Part shown: positions 26,938 to 35,985 of the stretch, in pieces | How positions within the stretch are numbered: the stretch's first letter is position 1 | Layout of the letters: each line of letters starts with the position of its first letter | Source: Chitinophaga dinghuensis | GTDB taxonomy: Bacteria; Bacteroidota; Bacteroidia; Chitinophagales; Chitinophagaceae | Direction of reading: 5' to 3' | Length of the DNA: 64,000 nt | NCBI RefSeq assembly: GCF_003259435.1 | Contig: NZ_QLMA01000013.1 | Span: 1 to 64,000, forward strand | Program-made: the position numbers and the translations under genes | The notes under the pieces: generated by a model | Database searches by the model: none | What the model saw: the letters and a program-made list of their open reading frames with translations, nothing else | Told to the model about the DNA's origin: nothing

Positions 26938-27816
26938 ATGGATAAACGTATTGCTGAATCAGAACTGATTATTAATAGCCGCGGTGCGGTATATCATCTC
27001 GATGTAAGACCGGAAGAACTGGCACACACCATCATCACCGTTGGCGACCCAGACAGAGTAGGCGCAGTGAGTCAACACTTCGATAAAATCGAAGGTAAGT
27101 TCCAACACCGCGAATTTGTGACACATACAGGATATATCGGCAACAAACGTTTATCTGTTGTTTCTACTGGCATCGGTACAGATAATATCGATATCGTGTT
27201 CAACGAACTGGACGCGCTCGTAAATATCGACTTCAATACCCGCCTGGTAAAAAAAGACCTGACTTCTCTCCAGATCATTCGCCTCGGTACCTCCGGCGCA
27301 TTGCAGGATAGCATTCCGGTAGACAGTTTCGTAGTATCCTCTTTCGGCCTGGGCCTCGATAACCTCATGCCTTACTATGCTTTCGAAACAACGGAAGAAG
27401 AAAAACAATTACTGGAAGCTTTCCGCGGACAAGTAGCACTGCATCCAGGTAGCGCCAGCCCTACTATTTTTGCGGCTGCCAACTCCCTCTCCAGTCATTT
27501 CGGAGAAGGCTTCCATCATGGTATCACCGTTACCTGCCCTGGCTTCTATGCGCCTCAAGGTCGTGTTCTCAGAGGCACGCTCTCCAATCCTAACCTGATC
27601 GATAACCTTACCGGATTTTCGTATAACCATCACCGTATTACCAACTTCGAAATGGAGACTTCCGGTATCTACGGTATGGGACGCGTACTCGGCCACCAAT
27701 GCCTCTCCGTGAGCGCTATTGTTGCCAACAGAATCCGCCAGGAATTCAGTAAAGACAGCGGCGCCGCCGTTTCCAACCTGATCAAAAAAGGTCTGGAAAT
27801 TATCGCTGCGATCTAA
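26938..27816 (+). CDS. Nucleoside phosphorylase (PNP/UDP family 1)
   Basis: From the ATG at 26938 this is a 292-aa phosphorylase; an in-frame GTG at 26917 is possible but adds an unlikely extension. The N-terminal half has the phosphate-binding GDPDRVGAVSQHFDKIE and the conserved HREFVTHTG region, the middle RLGTSGALQ motif contacts ribose/phosphate, and FEMETSGIYGMGRVLGH near residue 240 is the family signature with catalytic and ribose-binding glutamates. It cleaves purine or uridine nucleosides with phosphate in salvage. Sequence features fit the uridine-phosphorylase-like branch better than PNP, but substrate is not certain. Confidence 0.85.
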   Translation: MDKRIAESELIINSRGAVYHLDVRPEELAHTIITVGDPDRVGAVSQHFDKIEGKFQHREFVTHTGYIGNKRLSVVSTGIGTDNIDIVFNELDALVNIDFNTRLVKKDLTSLQIIRLGTSGALQDSIPVDSFVVSSFGLGLDNLMPYYAFETTEEEKQLLEAFRGQVALHPGSASPTIFAAANSLSSHFGEGFHHGITVTCPGFYAPQGRVLRGTLSNPNLIDNLTGFSYNHHRITNFEMETSGIYGMGRVLGHQCLSVSAIVANRIRQEFSKDSGAAVSNLIKKGLEIIAAI

Positions 27817-27841
27817 GCAAAGCAATAACAAAACATCTCCA

Positions 27842-27894
27842 TTTGCGCCTTTGTCGCTTTACTGCCTCACAGCAAAAAGTGCCAAAGGCGCAAA
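27842..27894. repeat. Hairpin built from TTTGCGCCTTTG words
   Basis: TTTGCGCCTTTG (27842-27853) and CAAAGGCGCAAA (27883-27894) form a perfect 12-bp stem. The word is the same as in the repeat island at 50.8-51.5 kb. It may also terminate the phosphorylase transcript. Confidence 0.7.
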
Positions 27895-27940
27895 CCACGC
27901 CATAACCATTTGATATTTTGCATCTCCAGGATATCTAAAT

Positions 27941-27948
27941 TATATTTG
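27941..27948 (+). promoter_or_regulatory. -7 promoter box for dapF, near-leaderless
   Basis: TATATTTG (full TAnnTTTG match) has TTTG at 27917-27920 as -33 element, 20 bases upstream. The ATG is five bases after the box, so the transcript would start within a few bases of the start codon. Confidence 0.6.
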
Positions 27949-27953
27949 TGTTC

Positions 27954-28739
27954 ATGAACCAGATTCATTTCTATAAATACCAGGGCACCGGCAACGACTT
28001 CGTTATCATGGACAACCGCGAGGGCCAGTACAACTGGCTGACAGACGAACAGGTGCACGAACTCTGCGACCGCCGCTTCGGCATTGGCGCAGACGGACTT
28101 ATGCTGCTCAATAACAGCGAAGATTACGACTTCGCCATGAAATACTATAACGCCGACGGTCGCGAAGGTACCATGTGCGGCAACGGCGGCAGATGCCTCG
28201 TGGCATTCGCCCATAAAATGGGTGTTGGCAACGGCACCTTCTCCTTTATCGCTGTAGATGGCCCTCATGAAGCCACCATCGATGGAGATAACTGGGTCAA
28301 CCTCAAAATGCAAAACGTCGACGATGTAGAACACGGTCCCCTGTATTATTACCTCAATACCGGCTCCCCACACTTCGTCAAATTTGTAGACGATGTACAA
28401 TCTACCGACGTTTTCGATGAAGGCCGCAAAATCCGCTACAACGAAAGATTCGCAGAAGTAGGCACCAATGTCAACTTCGTACAGCCTTTCGAAAATGGCA
28501 TCTTCGTACGTACCTACGAAAGAGGCGTGGAAGATGAAACCTATTCCTGCGGAACAGGCGTTACCGCCGCAGCACTGACTTTCGCCGGAAAAGAAGAACA
28601 GGAATATGTCATCCCAGTGCAAACATTGGGCGGACAACTGGAAGTGAAATTCATCAAAACAGGTGAACGCAGCTTTGAAGATATCTGGCTCTGTGGCCCT
28701 GCCACCCTCGTTTTCGAAGGACAAATGCAGATCCGGTAA
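27954..28739 (+). CDS. dapF: Diaminopimelate epimerase
   Basis: The 261-aa enzyme converts LL- to meso-diaminopimelate, the last step before lysine and a peptidoglycan precursor. Both catalytic cysteines are visible: MCGNGGRC (Cys75) and YSCGTGVTA (Cys199). The N-terminal FYKYQGTGNDFVIMDN and DRRFGIGADGLMLL blocks are the family signature. The start chosen is the ATG at 27954; a GTG six bases upstream is in frame. Length is typical. CorA follows after 30 bases on the same strand and may be cotranscribed. Confidence 0.96.
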   Translation: MNQIHFYKYQGTGNDFVIMDNREGQYNWLTDEQVHELCDRRFGIGADGLMLLNNSEDYDFAMKYYNADGREGTMCGNGGRCLVAFAHKMGVGNGTFSFIAVDGPHEATIDGDNWVNLKMQNVDDVEHGPLYYYLNTGSPHFVKFVDDVQSTDVFDEGRKIRYNERFAEVGTNVNFVQPFENGIFVRTYERGVEDETYSCGTGVTAAALTFAGKEEQEYVIPVQTLGGQLEVKFIKTGERSFEDIWLCGPATLVFEGQMQIR

Positions 28740-28769
28740 TCCTCATCTCCCCCCATTTCCTACCACCTG

Positions 28770-29708
28770 ATGATCCAGTATTTTAAAAATATTGACGCTA
28801 CAACAGTGGAAATCCAGGCCCCGGAAGACGGCGCCTGGATTAATATCACTCCCCCACTGAAACAAAGTGAATTCGAACAACTGTCTGAAAACCTGGACAT
28901 CCCGCTAGACTTTCTCACCGACTCCCTCGATATCGACGAAAGATCCCGCTACGAACTGGAAGATAAAGTCCGCCTGATAGTACTGAAAACACCCACAGAA
29001 AATAATTCTATCAACGAAAGTGATGCCTATTACATCACCATTCCCATCGTAATCATCCTGACACACAATCAGATTATTACCGTGAACTCGTTCGATAATA
29101 CCGCTATCAAGAAATTCCTTAACACCTTCCATAACCGCTCCCCGGAGAAAAGGAATATGATGGTGCTGAAAATATTCGAAAAAGTAGTAGTCAATTTCCT
29201 CGATTATCTCAAGGAAATCAATCAACGCAGGAATATACTGGAACAAAAACTCTACGACTCCAATCGTAACGAGGAATTGCTCGCCATCATGCGGATACAG
29301 AAAAGTCTCGTTTACTTCGTTACTGCGCTGCGTAGCAATGAACTACTACTGATGAAACTGGAACGTACCAATTTCCTTGGCCTCAACGAAGATGAAAAAG
29401 AATTCCTCAACGATCTGATCGTAGATACTTCCCAGGCCCTTGAAATGGCAAACGTCTATACCAACATCCTCAGCAGTACCATGGATGCATTTGCCAGTAT
29501 CATCTCCAACAACCTGAACGTGGTGATGAAACGCCTGACATCTATTACCATCGTACTCACCTTTCCTATGCTGGTGGCCAGTATCTACGGCATGAACGTA
29601 GATATCCCATATCAGCATACCGTACACGCATTTTATATTCCCATTATGCTCTCCCTGGCAATATCAGTGATCATTAGCTGGTATTTCATGAAGAAAAAAT
29701 GGTTCTAG
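28770..29708 (+). CDS. CorA family magnesium/cobalt transporter
   Basis: The 312-aa protein has a long cytoplasmic N-terminal region (residues 1-250, alpha/beta then helical) and two C-terminal membrane segments (ITIVLTFPMLVASI and IPIMLSLAISVIISW). The signature GMN lies in YGMNV just after the first segment, the selectivity-filter motif of CorA-type channels. It forms pentamers that admit Mg2+ (and Co2+/Ni2+). The short tail FMKKKWF is basic, as expected on the cytoplasmic side. It sits between dapF and a NUDIX gene with 30- and 12-base gaps, so an operon is likely. Confidence 0.94.
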   Translation: MIQYFKNIDATTVEIQAPEDGAWINITPPLKQSEFEQLSENLDIPLDFLTDSLDIDERSRYELEDKVRLIVLKTPTENNSINESDAYYITIPIVIILTHNQIITVNSFDNTAIKKFLNTFHNRSPEKRNMMVLKIFEKVVVNFLDYLKEINQRRNILEQKLYDSNRNEELLAIMRIQKSLVYFVTALRSNELLLMKLERTNFLGLNEDEKEFLNDLIVDTSQALEMANVYTNILSSTMDAFASIISNNLNVVMKRLTSITIVLTFPMLVASIYGMNVDIPYQHTVHAFYIPIMLSLAISVIISWYFMKKKWF

Positions 29709-29720
29709 TCAATTGATATT

Positions 29721-30173
29721 ATGACAACAGGTTTCAATGTCCGGGTATACGGCATCATGATCAATGAGAAAAAACAAGTCCTCGTAAGCGATGAATACAT
29801 CCGCGGCGGCTACTATACCAAATTCCCTGGCGGTGGCCTCGAATTCGGAGAAGGTACCCTGGAATGTATCGTACGCGAATGGCAGGAAGAACTGGGACAA
29901 GATGTCAAAGTAGTAGAACATATTTATACTACTGACTTCTTCCAGATATCTGCTTTTGATAATGTAACGCAAATTATCTCCATCTATTACTTGGTTACGC
30001 CGGTATCAGCGTTTACAGCGCCTACCATTGATAAGCCGTTCGACTTTGTTGTACCAGCAGGCACAGAGGAGATGGAAAGTGCCAGATGGATTGATTGGGA
30101 AGACTTCTCTTCAGCAGCCGTCACATTGCCCATCGATAAGGTGGTAGCGGATATGGTGAAAGAAAAATATTAA
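29721..30173 (+). CDS. NUDIX hydrolase
   Basis: This 150-aa protein carries the Nudix box GGLEFGEGTLECIVREWQEE followed by LG (residues ~36-57), with the metal-binding RE..EE residues intact. It follows corA by 12 bases. Such enzymes cleave nucleoside diphosphates linked to another moiety, releasing a phosphate-containing product, and often clean up oxidised nucleotides. Substrate is unknown. Confidence 0.9.
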   Translation: MTTGFNVRVYGIMINEKKQVLVSDEYIRGGYYTKFPGGGLEFGEGTLECIVREWQEELGQDVKVVEHIYTTDFFQISAFDNVTQIISIYYLVTPVSAFTAPTIDKPFDFVVPAGTEEMESARWIDWEDFSSAAVTLPIDKVVADMVKEKY

Positions 30174-30216
30174 AAAAGAGAGCGGTTGCATCGAAGGATA
30201 CAACCGCTCTCTTTTT
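30173..30216. terminator. Bidirectional terminator
   Basis: A perfect 16-bp stem AAAAAGAGAGCGGTTG (30173-30188) / CAACCGCTCTCTTTTT (30201-30216) ends both the NUDIX and the transporter units. Confidence 0.9.
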
Positions 30217-30232
30217 ATCTGCAATATTTTAT

Positions 30233-31039
30233 CTAATCTGCATTAATAGGCGCCACCAAGGGATGCTCTTTCCCCATGGCCGCCGCTTTCATACGAGCTG
30301 CGGTTTCCTCGCCCAGGTATTTGTTAATTCTGTGTTCCAGGAAGTAAATTAGAGGCGTCATTGCAATAGCAACGATTGCTTTGTAAGTATAATTCACCAT
30401 ACAGATGGCCAGTACCAGCTGCCAACTCCATCCCTGCCCCACTTTGAAGGCAATAAACAATACAATGAAGCTGTCTACCAGCTGAGAAACTAAGGTAGAA
30501 CCAGTGGCACGCAGCCATACATGTTTCTCTCCGGTACGTTTCTTAATCCTGTGAAATACGGTAACATCCACAATTTGGCTCACCAAAAAGGCCACCAGGC
30601 TACCTAAGATAATCCACATGCCCTGCCCGAAAATACTGTCAAATGCAGTTTGCATATTGGGAATCCCGTCCGCCGCTTTGCTTCCCTTCCAGAAATCCGA
30701 TCCCGGCACTTTGATGGCAATGTAAAACATCAGGAAGGCATAGGATATCAGGATAACAGCGGTATAAGAAATCCTGCGTACCGCTTTAGGACCATAGTAT
30801 TCATTGACGATATCCGTCATAACAAACTCCAGCGGCCATAACAGCACACCGGCAGTAAGGGTGAGCGATAATCCATTTTGACCCAGCAGCGAGAAAGTAT
30901 GTACCGGAAGCCCAAACAAAGATTCCAGGTAGAATAACTTTCCGCCAATACATTCTGCAATGAGGGCATTTGCAACAAAAAAGCACGCAAAACCAAGAAA
31001 CAGCTTTGTCGGCCTGTCATTCAACATTTGTTTTATCAT
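30233..31039 (-). CDS. Queuosine precursor transporter (YhhQ/VUT family)
   Basis: From the ATG at 31039 this 268-aa membrane protein has six or seven hydrophobic segments. The family features are visible: LFLGFACFFVANALIAECIGGKLF near the start, LEFVMTDIVNEYYG in the loop after the second segment, and AFLVSQIVDVTVFHRIKKRT further on. YhhQ transporters import the queuosine precursors preQ0/preQ1 or queuine for tRNA modification. The start overlaps the stop of the upstream small membrane gene (TGATG), so both are translated together. The precise substrate is inferred from family only. Confidence 0.85.
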   Translation of the reverse strand: MIKQMLNDRPTKLFLGFACFFVANALIAECIGGKLFYLESLFGLPVHTFSLLGQNGLSLTLTAGVLLWPLEFVMTDIVNEYYGPKAVRRISYTAVILISYAFLMFYIAIKVPGSDFWKGSKAADGIPNMQTAFDSIFGQGMWIILGSLVAFLVSQIVDVTVFHRIKKRTGEKHVWLRATGSTLVSQLVDSFIVLFIAFKVGQGWSWQLVLAICMVNYTYKAIVAIAMTPLIYFLEHRINKYLGEETAARMKAAAMGKEHPLVAPINAD

Positions 31040-31320
31040 CAGAAAGTTATATAAAGTTGTACGATGAGTATTGCCAGATTTAGCAAATATACCCACGGTG
31101 GCAATGATTTCCAGTCAATTTTTTTCAGGAGCAGTAATAAAGCGATTAAAAGACTGACAACCAGATTAAGCGGAAAGGCAATACCTACTCCCAACACCAG
31201 CACGTGCATCAGCACAGCGTCCCAGTCATGATTATATGCCGTTATGCGGAGGATTTCGCCGATAATAAAGCACACATTGCAGATAAACACAAATTTTAAT
31301 AGAAAACGTATCCAGCGCAT
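31039..31320 (-). CDS. Small membrane protein, function unknown
   Basis: This 93-aa protein has three hydrophobic segments (RFLLKFVFICNVCFIIGEIL, VLVLGVGIAFPLNLVVSLLIAL, VYLLNLAILIVQLYI). I do not recognise the family. Its stop codon shares a base with the start of the queuosine-precursor transporter, which makes it the first gene of a coupled pair. It may be an accessory subunit or only a neighbour. Confidence 0.65.
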   Translation of the reverse strand: MRWIRFLLKFVFICNVCFIIGEILRITAYNHDWDAVLMHVLVLGVGIAFPLNLVVSLLIALLLLLKKIDWKSLPPWVYLLNLAILIVQLYITF

Positions 31321-31345
31321 ATTGAAATTTCGGATAAATTACAGT

Positions 31346-31353
31346 TATTTTTG
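31346..31353 (+). promoter_or_regulatory. -7 promoter box for the YfhO gene
   Basis: TATTTTTG, a full TAnnTTTG match, lies 29 bases before the ATG at 31383. Confidence 0.5.
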
Positions 31354-31382
31354 TTTCTTTAAAACTAAATCCAAAATATCCG

Positions 31383-33920
31383 ATGAAGCAAAACTGGCTA
31401 AAAGCCATACTACCACATCTGGCAGCAATAGGAATCTTCCTGATCCTGGCTACAATTTACTGCGCTCCGGCAATGGAGGGCAAGGTGGTGAACCAGTCAG
31501 ACATGATGAACGTGCAGGGAATGGCCAAAGAAGCGAAAGACTATTACGAGCAGACAGGCGATATTCCGCTTTGGTCCAACAGCATGTTCGGAGGAATGCC
31601 CACCTATGTGGTTTATACCGGCCCTAACGCCAACAAGATAGCTTTTGTTAACAGGGCAGTATGCCTCTTTCTGCCCGACCCTATTAACATGCTTTTCCTC
31701 GCCATGATATGTATGTATATCCTGGCATGCGTACTCAACGTTAAATATTGGATCAGGATTGCCGGAGCAATTGCCTTCGCCTTCTGTACCTATAATGTGA
31801 TTCTGATAGATGTAGGCCACGTTACCAAAATGTACGACATCGCGCTGATGCCGGCTGTATTCGCAGGTATCCTCCTCACCTACCGGAATAAATACTTCAG
31901 CGGCGCCGCCCTCACCATGCTGGCCACCGCCCTCTTTATCTATAATAACCACCTGCAGGTAATCTACTATACTTTCATTTGCATTGGTGTTGTAGTGATT
32001 GCAGCATTTATTCATTTCTATAAATCCAAACAACTGCCTGCTTTCTTCAAAGCATCCGGTATACTGCTGGTAGCTGGTATTCTCGGCGTAATGCCTTCTA
32101 TCAATACCCTGTTAGTGACGCAGGAATACGCAGAATATACTATGCGTGGCAGCAAATCCGAACTGACCATCCACTCTCCGGAAGAATCAGGCGGCTCTAA
32201 AAAAGATACCAAATCCACCGGTCTGGATATCGATTATGCGTACGACTGGAGCTACGGCGTGAAAGAATCTTTCACCTTCCTCATTCCAGGCTATGCAGGT
32301 AATTCTTCCAGCCAGAAACCAGGCGTAGGCTCCAATACCTACCAGGCACTGGTGAAAATCGGCGCTCCTGAAGCACAGGCAGAACAAATTCTCCAACAGG
32401 CGCCTTTCCCAATGTACCATGGCGATCAGCCTAAAGGAACTTCCGGTCCGGTATATGTAGGCGCAATCATCTGCCTCCTCTTCGTATTGTCGTTACTGAT
32501 AGTACGCAGCTGGCACATCTGGTGGCTGATTCCTATCACCATCATCGGGTTTGTACTGGCATGGGGCAATCACTTCATGATTGTAAACGAATTCCTCTTC
32601 TACCATCTGCCTTATTACAATAAATTCCGTGCCCCGGCAATGGCACTGATTATACCTTCCTTCTCCTTTGTGGTGCTGGCTATTCTCGCATTACAGGAAA
32701 TTGTGGAAGGCACGCTCGGTACCACCGTATTGCTGAAAAAATTACAATATGCTACCCTCGCTACTGCAGGCGTAGTAGTAATTTTCGGTATCGCAGGCAG
32801 TTACACCATGAACTTCACCAGTCACCATGATGCAGGACTCCTCGGTAGCTTCAGCCAATATTTCGGCGGAGAAGAAAATGCCAAATCTATTATCCGTGCA
32901 CTGGAAAAAGACCGCGCAGACCTGATGCTGAAAGACAGCCTCCGATCTCTGCTCTTTATTGCCATCGGCGCCGGCGCACTCTGGGCCTTCCTGAAAAACA
33001 AAATCAATATGACCGTACTGGCAGTAGTCACCATTGCTGCTATTACGATCGACCTCTGGCAGGAAGACAAAAAATACCTGAATACAGACAGCTTTGTAGA
33101 CGACAGCACCTTCATGTCTGAACTGCAACCTACTGCTGCCGACCTGGAAATTAAGAAAGACCCGGATCCGTATTACCGTGTATGGAACCTCAGCGCTCCA
33201 CTCGACAATGCCGCTCCTTCTTACTTCCACAAAAACATCGGTGGTTATAGTCCTGCTAAACTGTGGATATACCAGGATATGCTGGATCATCTGCTCGTAC
33301 CTGCATACCAGCACATTGCGACCGGCAAGCCTACTCCACAGGATATGCGTATCTTGGATATGCTGAATACCAAATACCTGATCTTCCCTGGTCAAAATGG
33401 TCAAATGGTAGCTCAACGTAACCCTGAGGCATACGGAAATGCATGGTTCGTAAAAGGTATCGTATATGCGCCAGATGCCAATACCGAAATGAAAACACTC
33501 GGCTACCTGGATGTGAAAGACAGCGCTGTGGTAGATAAACGCTTCGAACCTAAACTGGGCGGTTCCTTCCAGCCAGTGGCAGATACAACGGCCAGTATTA
33601 AACTGACCAAGTATGGCCTGAACAACCTGGAATACGCTTCCAATAACAGCCAGGAAGGTTTCGCAGTGTTCTCCGATATCTGGTACCCTGCCGGCTGGAA
33701 AGCATACATCGACGGTAAAGAAACAGATATCATCCGCACCAACTATGCACTGCGTGGTTTGAAAATCCCTGCAGGTCAGCATAAAGTGGAAATGAAATTT
33801 GCACCGCAAACATTCTACAAAACAGCGAAGATTTCATATATCTCCTCTATCCTCGTGCTGCTCATCGCTGCTGGCGGATTCATCTGGCAGTATATGAATG
33901 ATAAAAAGAAAACTGTATAA
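31383..33920 (+). CDS. YfhO family GT-C membrane protein
   Basis: The 845-aa protein has about a dozen membrane segments up to residue ~570, then an extracytoplasmic domain, and one final membrane helix (ISYISSILVLLIAAGGFIW). The early loop around residues 30-65 (YCAPAMEGKVVNQSDMMN, then GDIPLWSNSMFGGMPTYV) and the WYPAGWKAYIDGKETDI region near the C terminus are YfhO family blocks. YfhO proteins belong to the GT-C superfamily and are implicated in glycosylation of cell-wall teichoic acids or lipids in Firmicutes; the Bacteroidota role is unknown. It sits just upstream of a surface-glycan cluster but has its own promoter and terminator. Confidence 0.85.
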   Translation: MKQNWLKAILPHLAAIGIFLILATIYCAPAMEGKVVNQSDMMNVQGMAKEAKDYYEQTGDIPLWSNSMFGGMPTYVVYTGPNANKIAFVNRAVCLFLPDPINMLFLAMICMYILACVLNVKYWIRIAGAIAFAFCTYNVILIDVGHVTKMYDIALMPAVFAGILLTYRNKYFSGAALTMLATALFIYNNHLQVIYYTFICIGVVVIAAFIHFYKSKQLPAFFKASGILLVAGILGVMPSINTLLVTQEYAEYTMRGSKSELTIHSPEESGGSKKDTKSTGLDIDYAYDWSYGVKESFTFLIPGYAGNSSSQKPGVGSNTYQALVKIGAPEAQAEQILQQAPFPMYHGDQPKGTSGPVYVGAIICLLFVLSLLIVRSWHIWWLIPITIIGFVLAWGNHFMIVNEFLFYHLPYYNKFRAPAMALIIPSFSFVVLAILALQEIVEGTLGTTVLLKKLQYATLATAGVVVIFGIAGSYTMNFTSHHDAGLLGSFSQYFGGEENAKSIIRALEKDRADLMLKDSLRSLLFIAIGAGALWAFLKNKINMTVLAVVTIAAITIDLWQEDKKYLNTDSFVDDSTFMSELQPTAADLEIKKDPDPYYRVWNLSAPLDNAAPSYFHKNIGGYSPAKLWIYQDMLDHLLVPAYQHIATGKPTPQDMRILDMLNTKYLIFPGQNGQMVAQRNPEAYGNAWFVKGIVYAPDANTEMKTLGYLDVKDSAVVDKRFEPKLGGSFQPVADTTASIKLTKYGLNNLEYASNNSQEGFAVFSDIWYPAGWKAYIDGKETDIIRTNYALRGLKIPAGQHKVEMKFAPQTFYKTAKISYISSILVLLIAAGGFIWQYMNDKKKTV

Positions 33921-33944
33921 TAACAGTTGAAAATATATAAAAGG

Positions 33945-33977
33945 AAAGGAGTCTGCCATCCAAGCAGACTCCTTTTT
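33945..33977 (+). terminator. Terminator after the YfhO gene
   Basis: A 12-bp stem AAAGGAGTCTGC (33945-33956) / GCAGACTCCTTT (33964-33975) is followed by a T run. Confidence 0.88.
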
Positions 33978-34090
33978 TATCTTAAAAAAATTAGGCATTG
34001 GAAGACGAGACCCGACAAATCAGAGAATAGATAATCTATGAGAGAGCCTGTCAGTACCGAACAAATGTGGTCTCCCCATATCCCATAAAA

Positions 34091-34120
34091 AAACCCCGAT
34101 GGCCTTCACCATCAGGGTTT
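34091..34120 (-). terminator. Terminator at the end of the surface-glycan operon
   Basis: A 12-bp stem with one mismatch (34091-34102 / 34109-34120) precedes a T-rich tail on the minus strand, 21 bases beyond the end of the GT2 gene. Confidence 0.75.
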
Positions 34121-34141
34121 TTAATTATTTAATCAAAACAC

Positions 34142-34900
34142 TTAATACTTCTTAGATACGATATATCTCCCCGCTATATACAAATGATGCAGGAAATTTG
34201 AAACCTTCCCATAATGATGGCTCAAAATCTGGTAACGTTCTTTCCACGCCAGGCGCTGACGCTGCTTGGAAGTCCCTCCCACTCTAAATCCAGCCACCAC
34301 CAAATGCGTATTGCACGCCACTTTAGTCTGTTTCAGCACTTTGATCATCCAATCAATATCCGCACTCACCTTGTAACGCAGATCATATGGCGGACATATA
34401 TCTCTCTTTACAATAAATGCCTGATGAGATACCACCATGCCATGTTGCAAACTTTTCCAGTCCAGGTTTTCAGGCACCTTTTGAGGAGTCAGCTCCGAAC
34501 GCAAACCCAAGGCCTTCCCCGCCGCATCCAGAAACATAGCCTCTCCATAATACACATCCGCGTTCTCACAACTGGCCATCATTTTCTCCAATACCTGCGT
34601 ATCCAGAAATACATCGTCGGCATTCAGAAAATAAACATAATCCCCGGTGGCTAACTGCAAACCCTTATTCATGGCATCATACAGCCCCTTATCCTTCTCT
34701 GATATCACCTTTGCCAACCTGGCCCCATAACGCGCCACCACTTCCATCGTCTTATCCTTCGACGCTCCATCCACAATGATATGCTCAATATGAGGATATG
34801 TCTGCGATAAAACACTCTCGATGGTATGCGCTATATACTGTTCAGCATTATAACAAACGGTTATAATGCTGATAACCGGTGAAAATCGTTTATTCGTCAC
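34142..34900 (-). CDS. Family 2 glycosyltransferase
   Basis: The 252-aa protein is a compact GT-A fold enzyme. It starts with VISIITVCYNAEQYI, has VDGASKD for nucleotide contact and the metal-binding DxD-like FLNADDVFL near residue 95. It lacks membrane helices and most likely works on the cytoplasmic face, adding one sugar to a lipid-linked glycan. It ends the operon, two bases after the aminotransferase stop. Donor and acceptor are unknown. Confidence 0.9.
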   Translation of the reverse strand: MTNKRFSPVISIITVCYNAEQYIAHTIESVLSQTYPHIEHIIVDGASKDKTMEVVARYGARLAKVISEKDKGLYDAMNKGLQLATGDYVYFLNADDVFLDTQVLEKMMASCENADVYYGEAMFLDAAGKALGLRSELTPQKVPENLDWKSLQHGMVVSHQAFIVKRDICPPYDLRYKVSADIDWMIKVLKQTKVACNTHLVVAGFRVGGTSKQRQRLAWKERYQILSHHYGKVSNFLHHLYIAGRYIVSKKY

Positions 34901-34902
34901 AG

Positions 34903-35985
34903 TTAGAATTTATTTATTACTTCCACCACTTTCTCAATATCAGCCGTAGTATGACAGTAAGAACAAGGTAAACTTAATGTTGTGCGGTGAATCTCCTCTG
35001 ATATTGGATACTCTCCTGTAATTATCCCCTTCATCGCTTTCTGCTGATGCGGAGGTATCGGATAATGGATATCCGTCTTCACGCCATTCTCCAGCAAATA
35101 CTGCTTCAGCGCATCCCTGCGCTCATGGCGGATATTATAGATATGATATACATCGAAATAATCCGGATGCACTACCGGTTTGATGAAATCGCTTTTAAGT
35201 CCTTCATGATAAATAGCCGCCAGCTTACGTTTATGATCAGTAATCTGTTGCAGATACTTGAACTTGATCAGCAGAAATGCTGCCTGTATTTCATCGAGGC
35301 GACTATTCACACCAACCACTTCGTTATGGTATTTAATATCAGAACCATAATTCCGTAACCTGCGCATGGCCACCGCCAACGTATCATCATTGCAAAGAAT
35401 AGCGCCGGCATCGCCTAAAGCGCCCAGATTCTTAGTAGGATAAAAACTAAATGCGCCATACTCGCCGAAAGTGCCCGTCAGCTGCCCTTTGAAACTAGCA
35501 GCATGCGATTGCGCACAGTCTTCTATCAGCTTCAGGTTATACTTTTCTTTGATGGCCACAATCTTATCCATCTCACAACTCTTGCCATACAAATGCACGA
35601 CCATAATCGCCCGGGTACGGGGCGTTATAGCCGCTTCAATCTTGGAAGCATCAATATTGTAAGTATGAATATCCGGTTCTACCAACACCGGCTTCAGGTT
35701 GCATTGAGCAATAGACAGAATAGTAGCGATATACGTATTGGAAGGTACAATCACTTCATCTCCCGGTTCAAAATTGAATGCGCGCAATGCCAATGTCAGC
35801 GCATCAAGACCATTGGCCAAACCAATGCAATGCTTACTGCCATGATAGGCGGCATAGGCTTCTTCAAATTCCTTTACCTTATTGCCCAGTATATACCAAC
35901 CGCTTTCCAGTGTTTCGTTGAAAGCCGCTTTTAACTCTTCAAAGAATGGCTTATTCAGTAAGCCGAGGTTTTCATAATCAATCAT
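34903..35985 (-). CDS. DegT/DnrJ/EryC1/StrS sugar aminotransferase
   Basis: The 360-aa PLP enzyme carries the Schiff-base lysine in YPTKNLGALGD (Lys185), the PLP phosphate/ring contacts in LANGLDALTLALRA and EDCAQSHAA, and a C-terminal substrate domain. The length is typical. It overlaps by four bases the FdtA-like ketoisomerase gene, a pairing that in other bacteria makes dTDP-3-amino-3,6-dideoxy-hexoses: the ketoisomerase moves the keto group to C3 and this enzyme transaminates it (FdtB/QdtB type). That assignment rests on neighbourhood and family, not on unique residues. Confidence 0.9.
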   Translation of the reverse strand: MIDYENLGLLNKPFFEELKAAFNETLESGWYILGNKVKEFEEAYAAYHGSKHCIGLANGLDALTLALRAFNFEPGDEVIVPSNTYIATILSIAQCNLKPVLVEPDIHTYNIDASKIEAAITPRTRAIMVVHLYGKSCEMDKIVAIKEKYNLKLIEDCAQSHAASFKGQLTGTFGEYGAFSFYPTKNLGALGDAGAILCNDDTLAVAMRRLRNYGSDIKYHNEVVGVNSRLDEIQAAFLLIKFKYLQQITDHKRKLAAIYHEGLKSDFIKPVVHPDYFDVYHIYNIRHERRDALKQYLLENGVKTDIHYPIPPHQQKAMKGIITGEYPISEEIHRTTLSLPCSYCHTTADIEKVVEVINKF

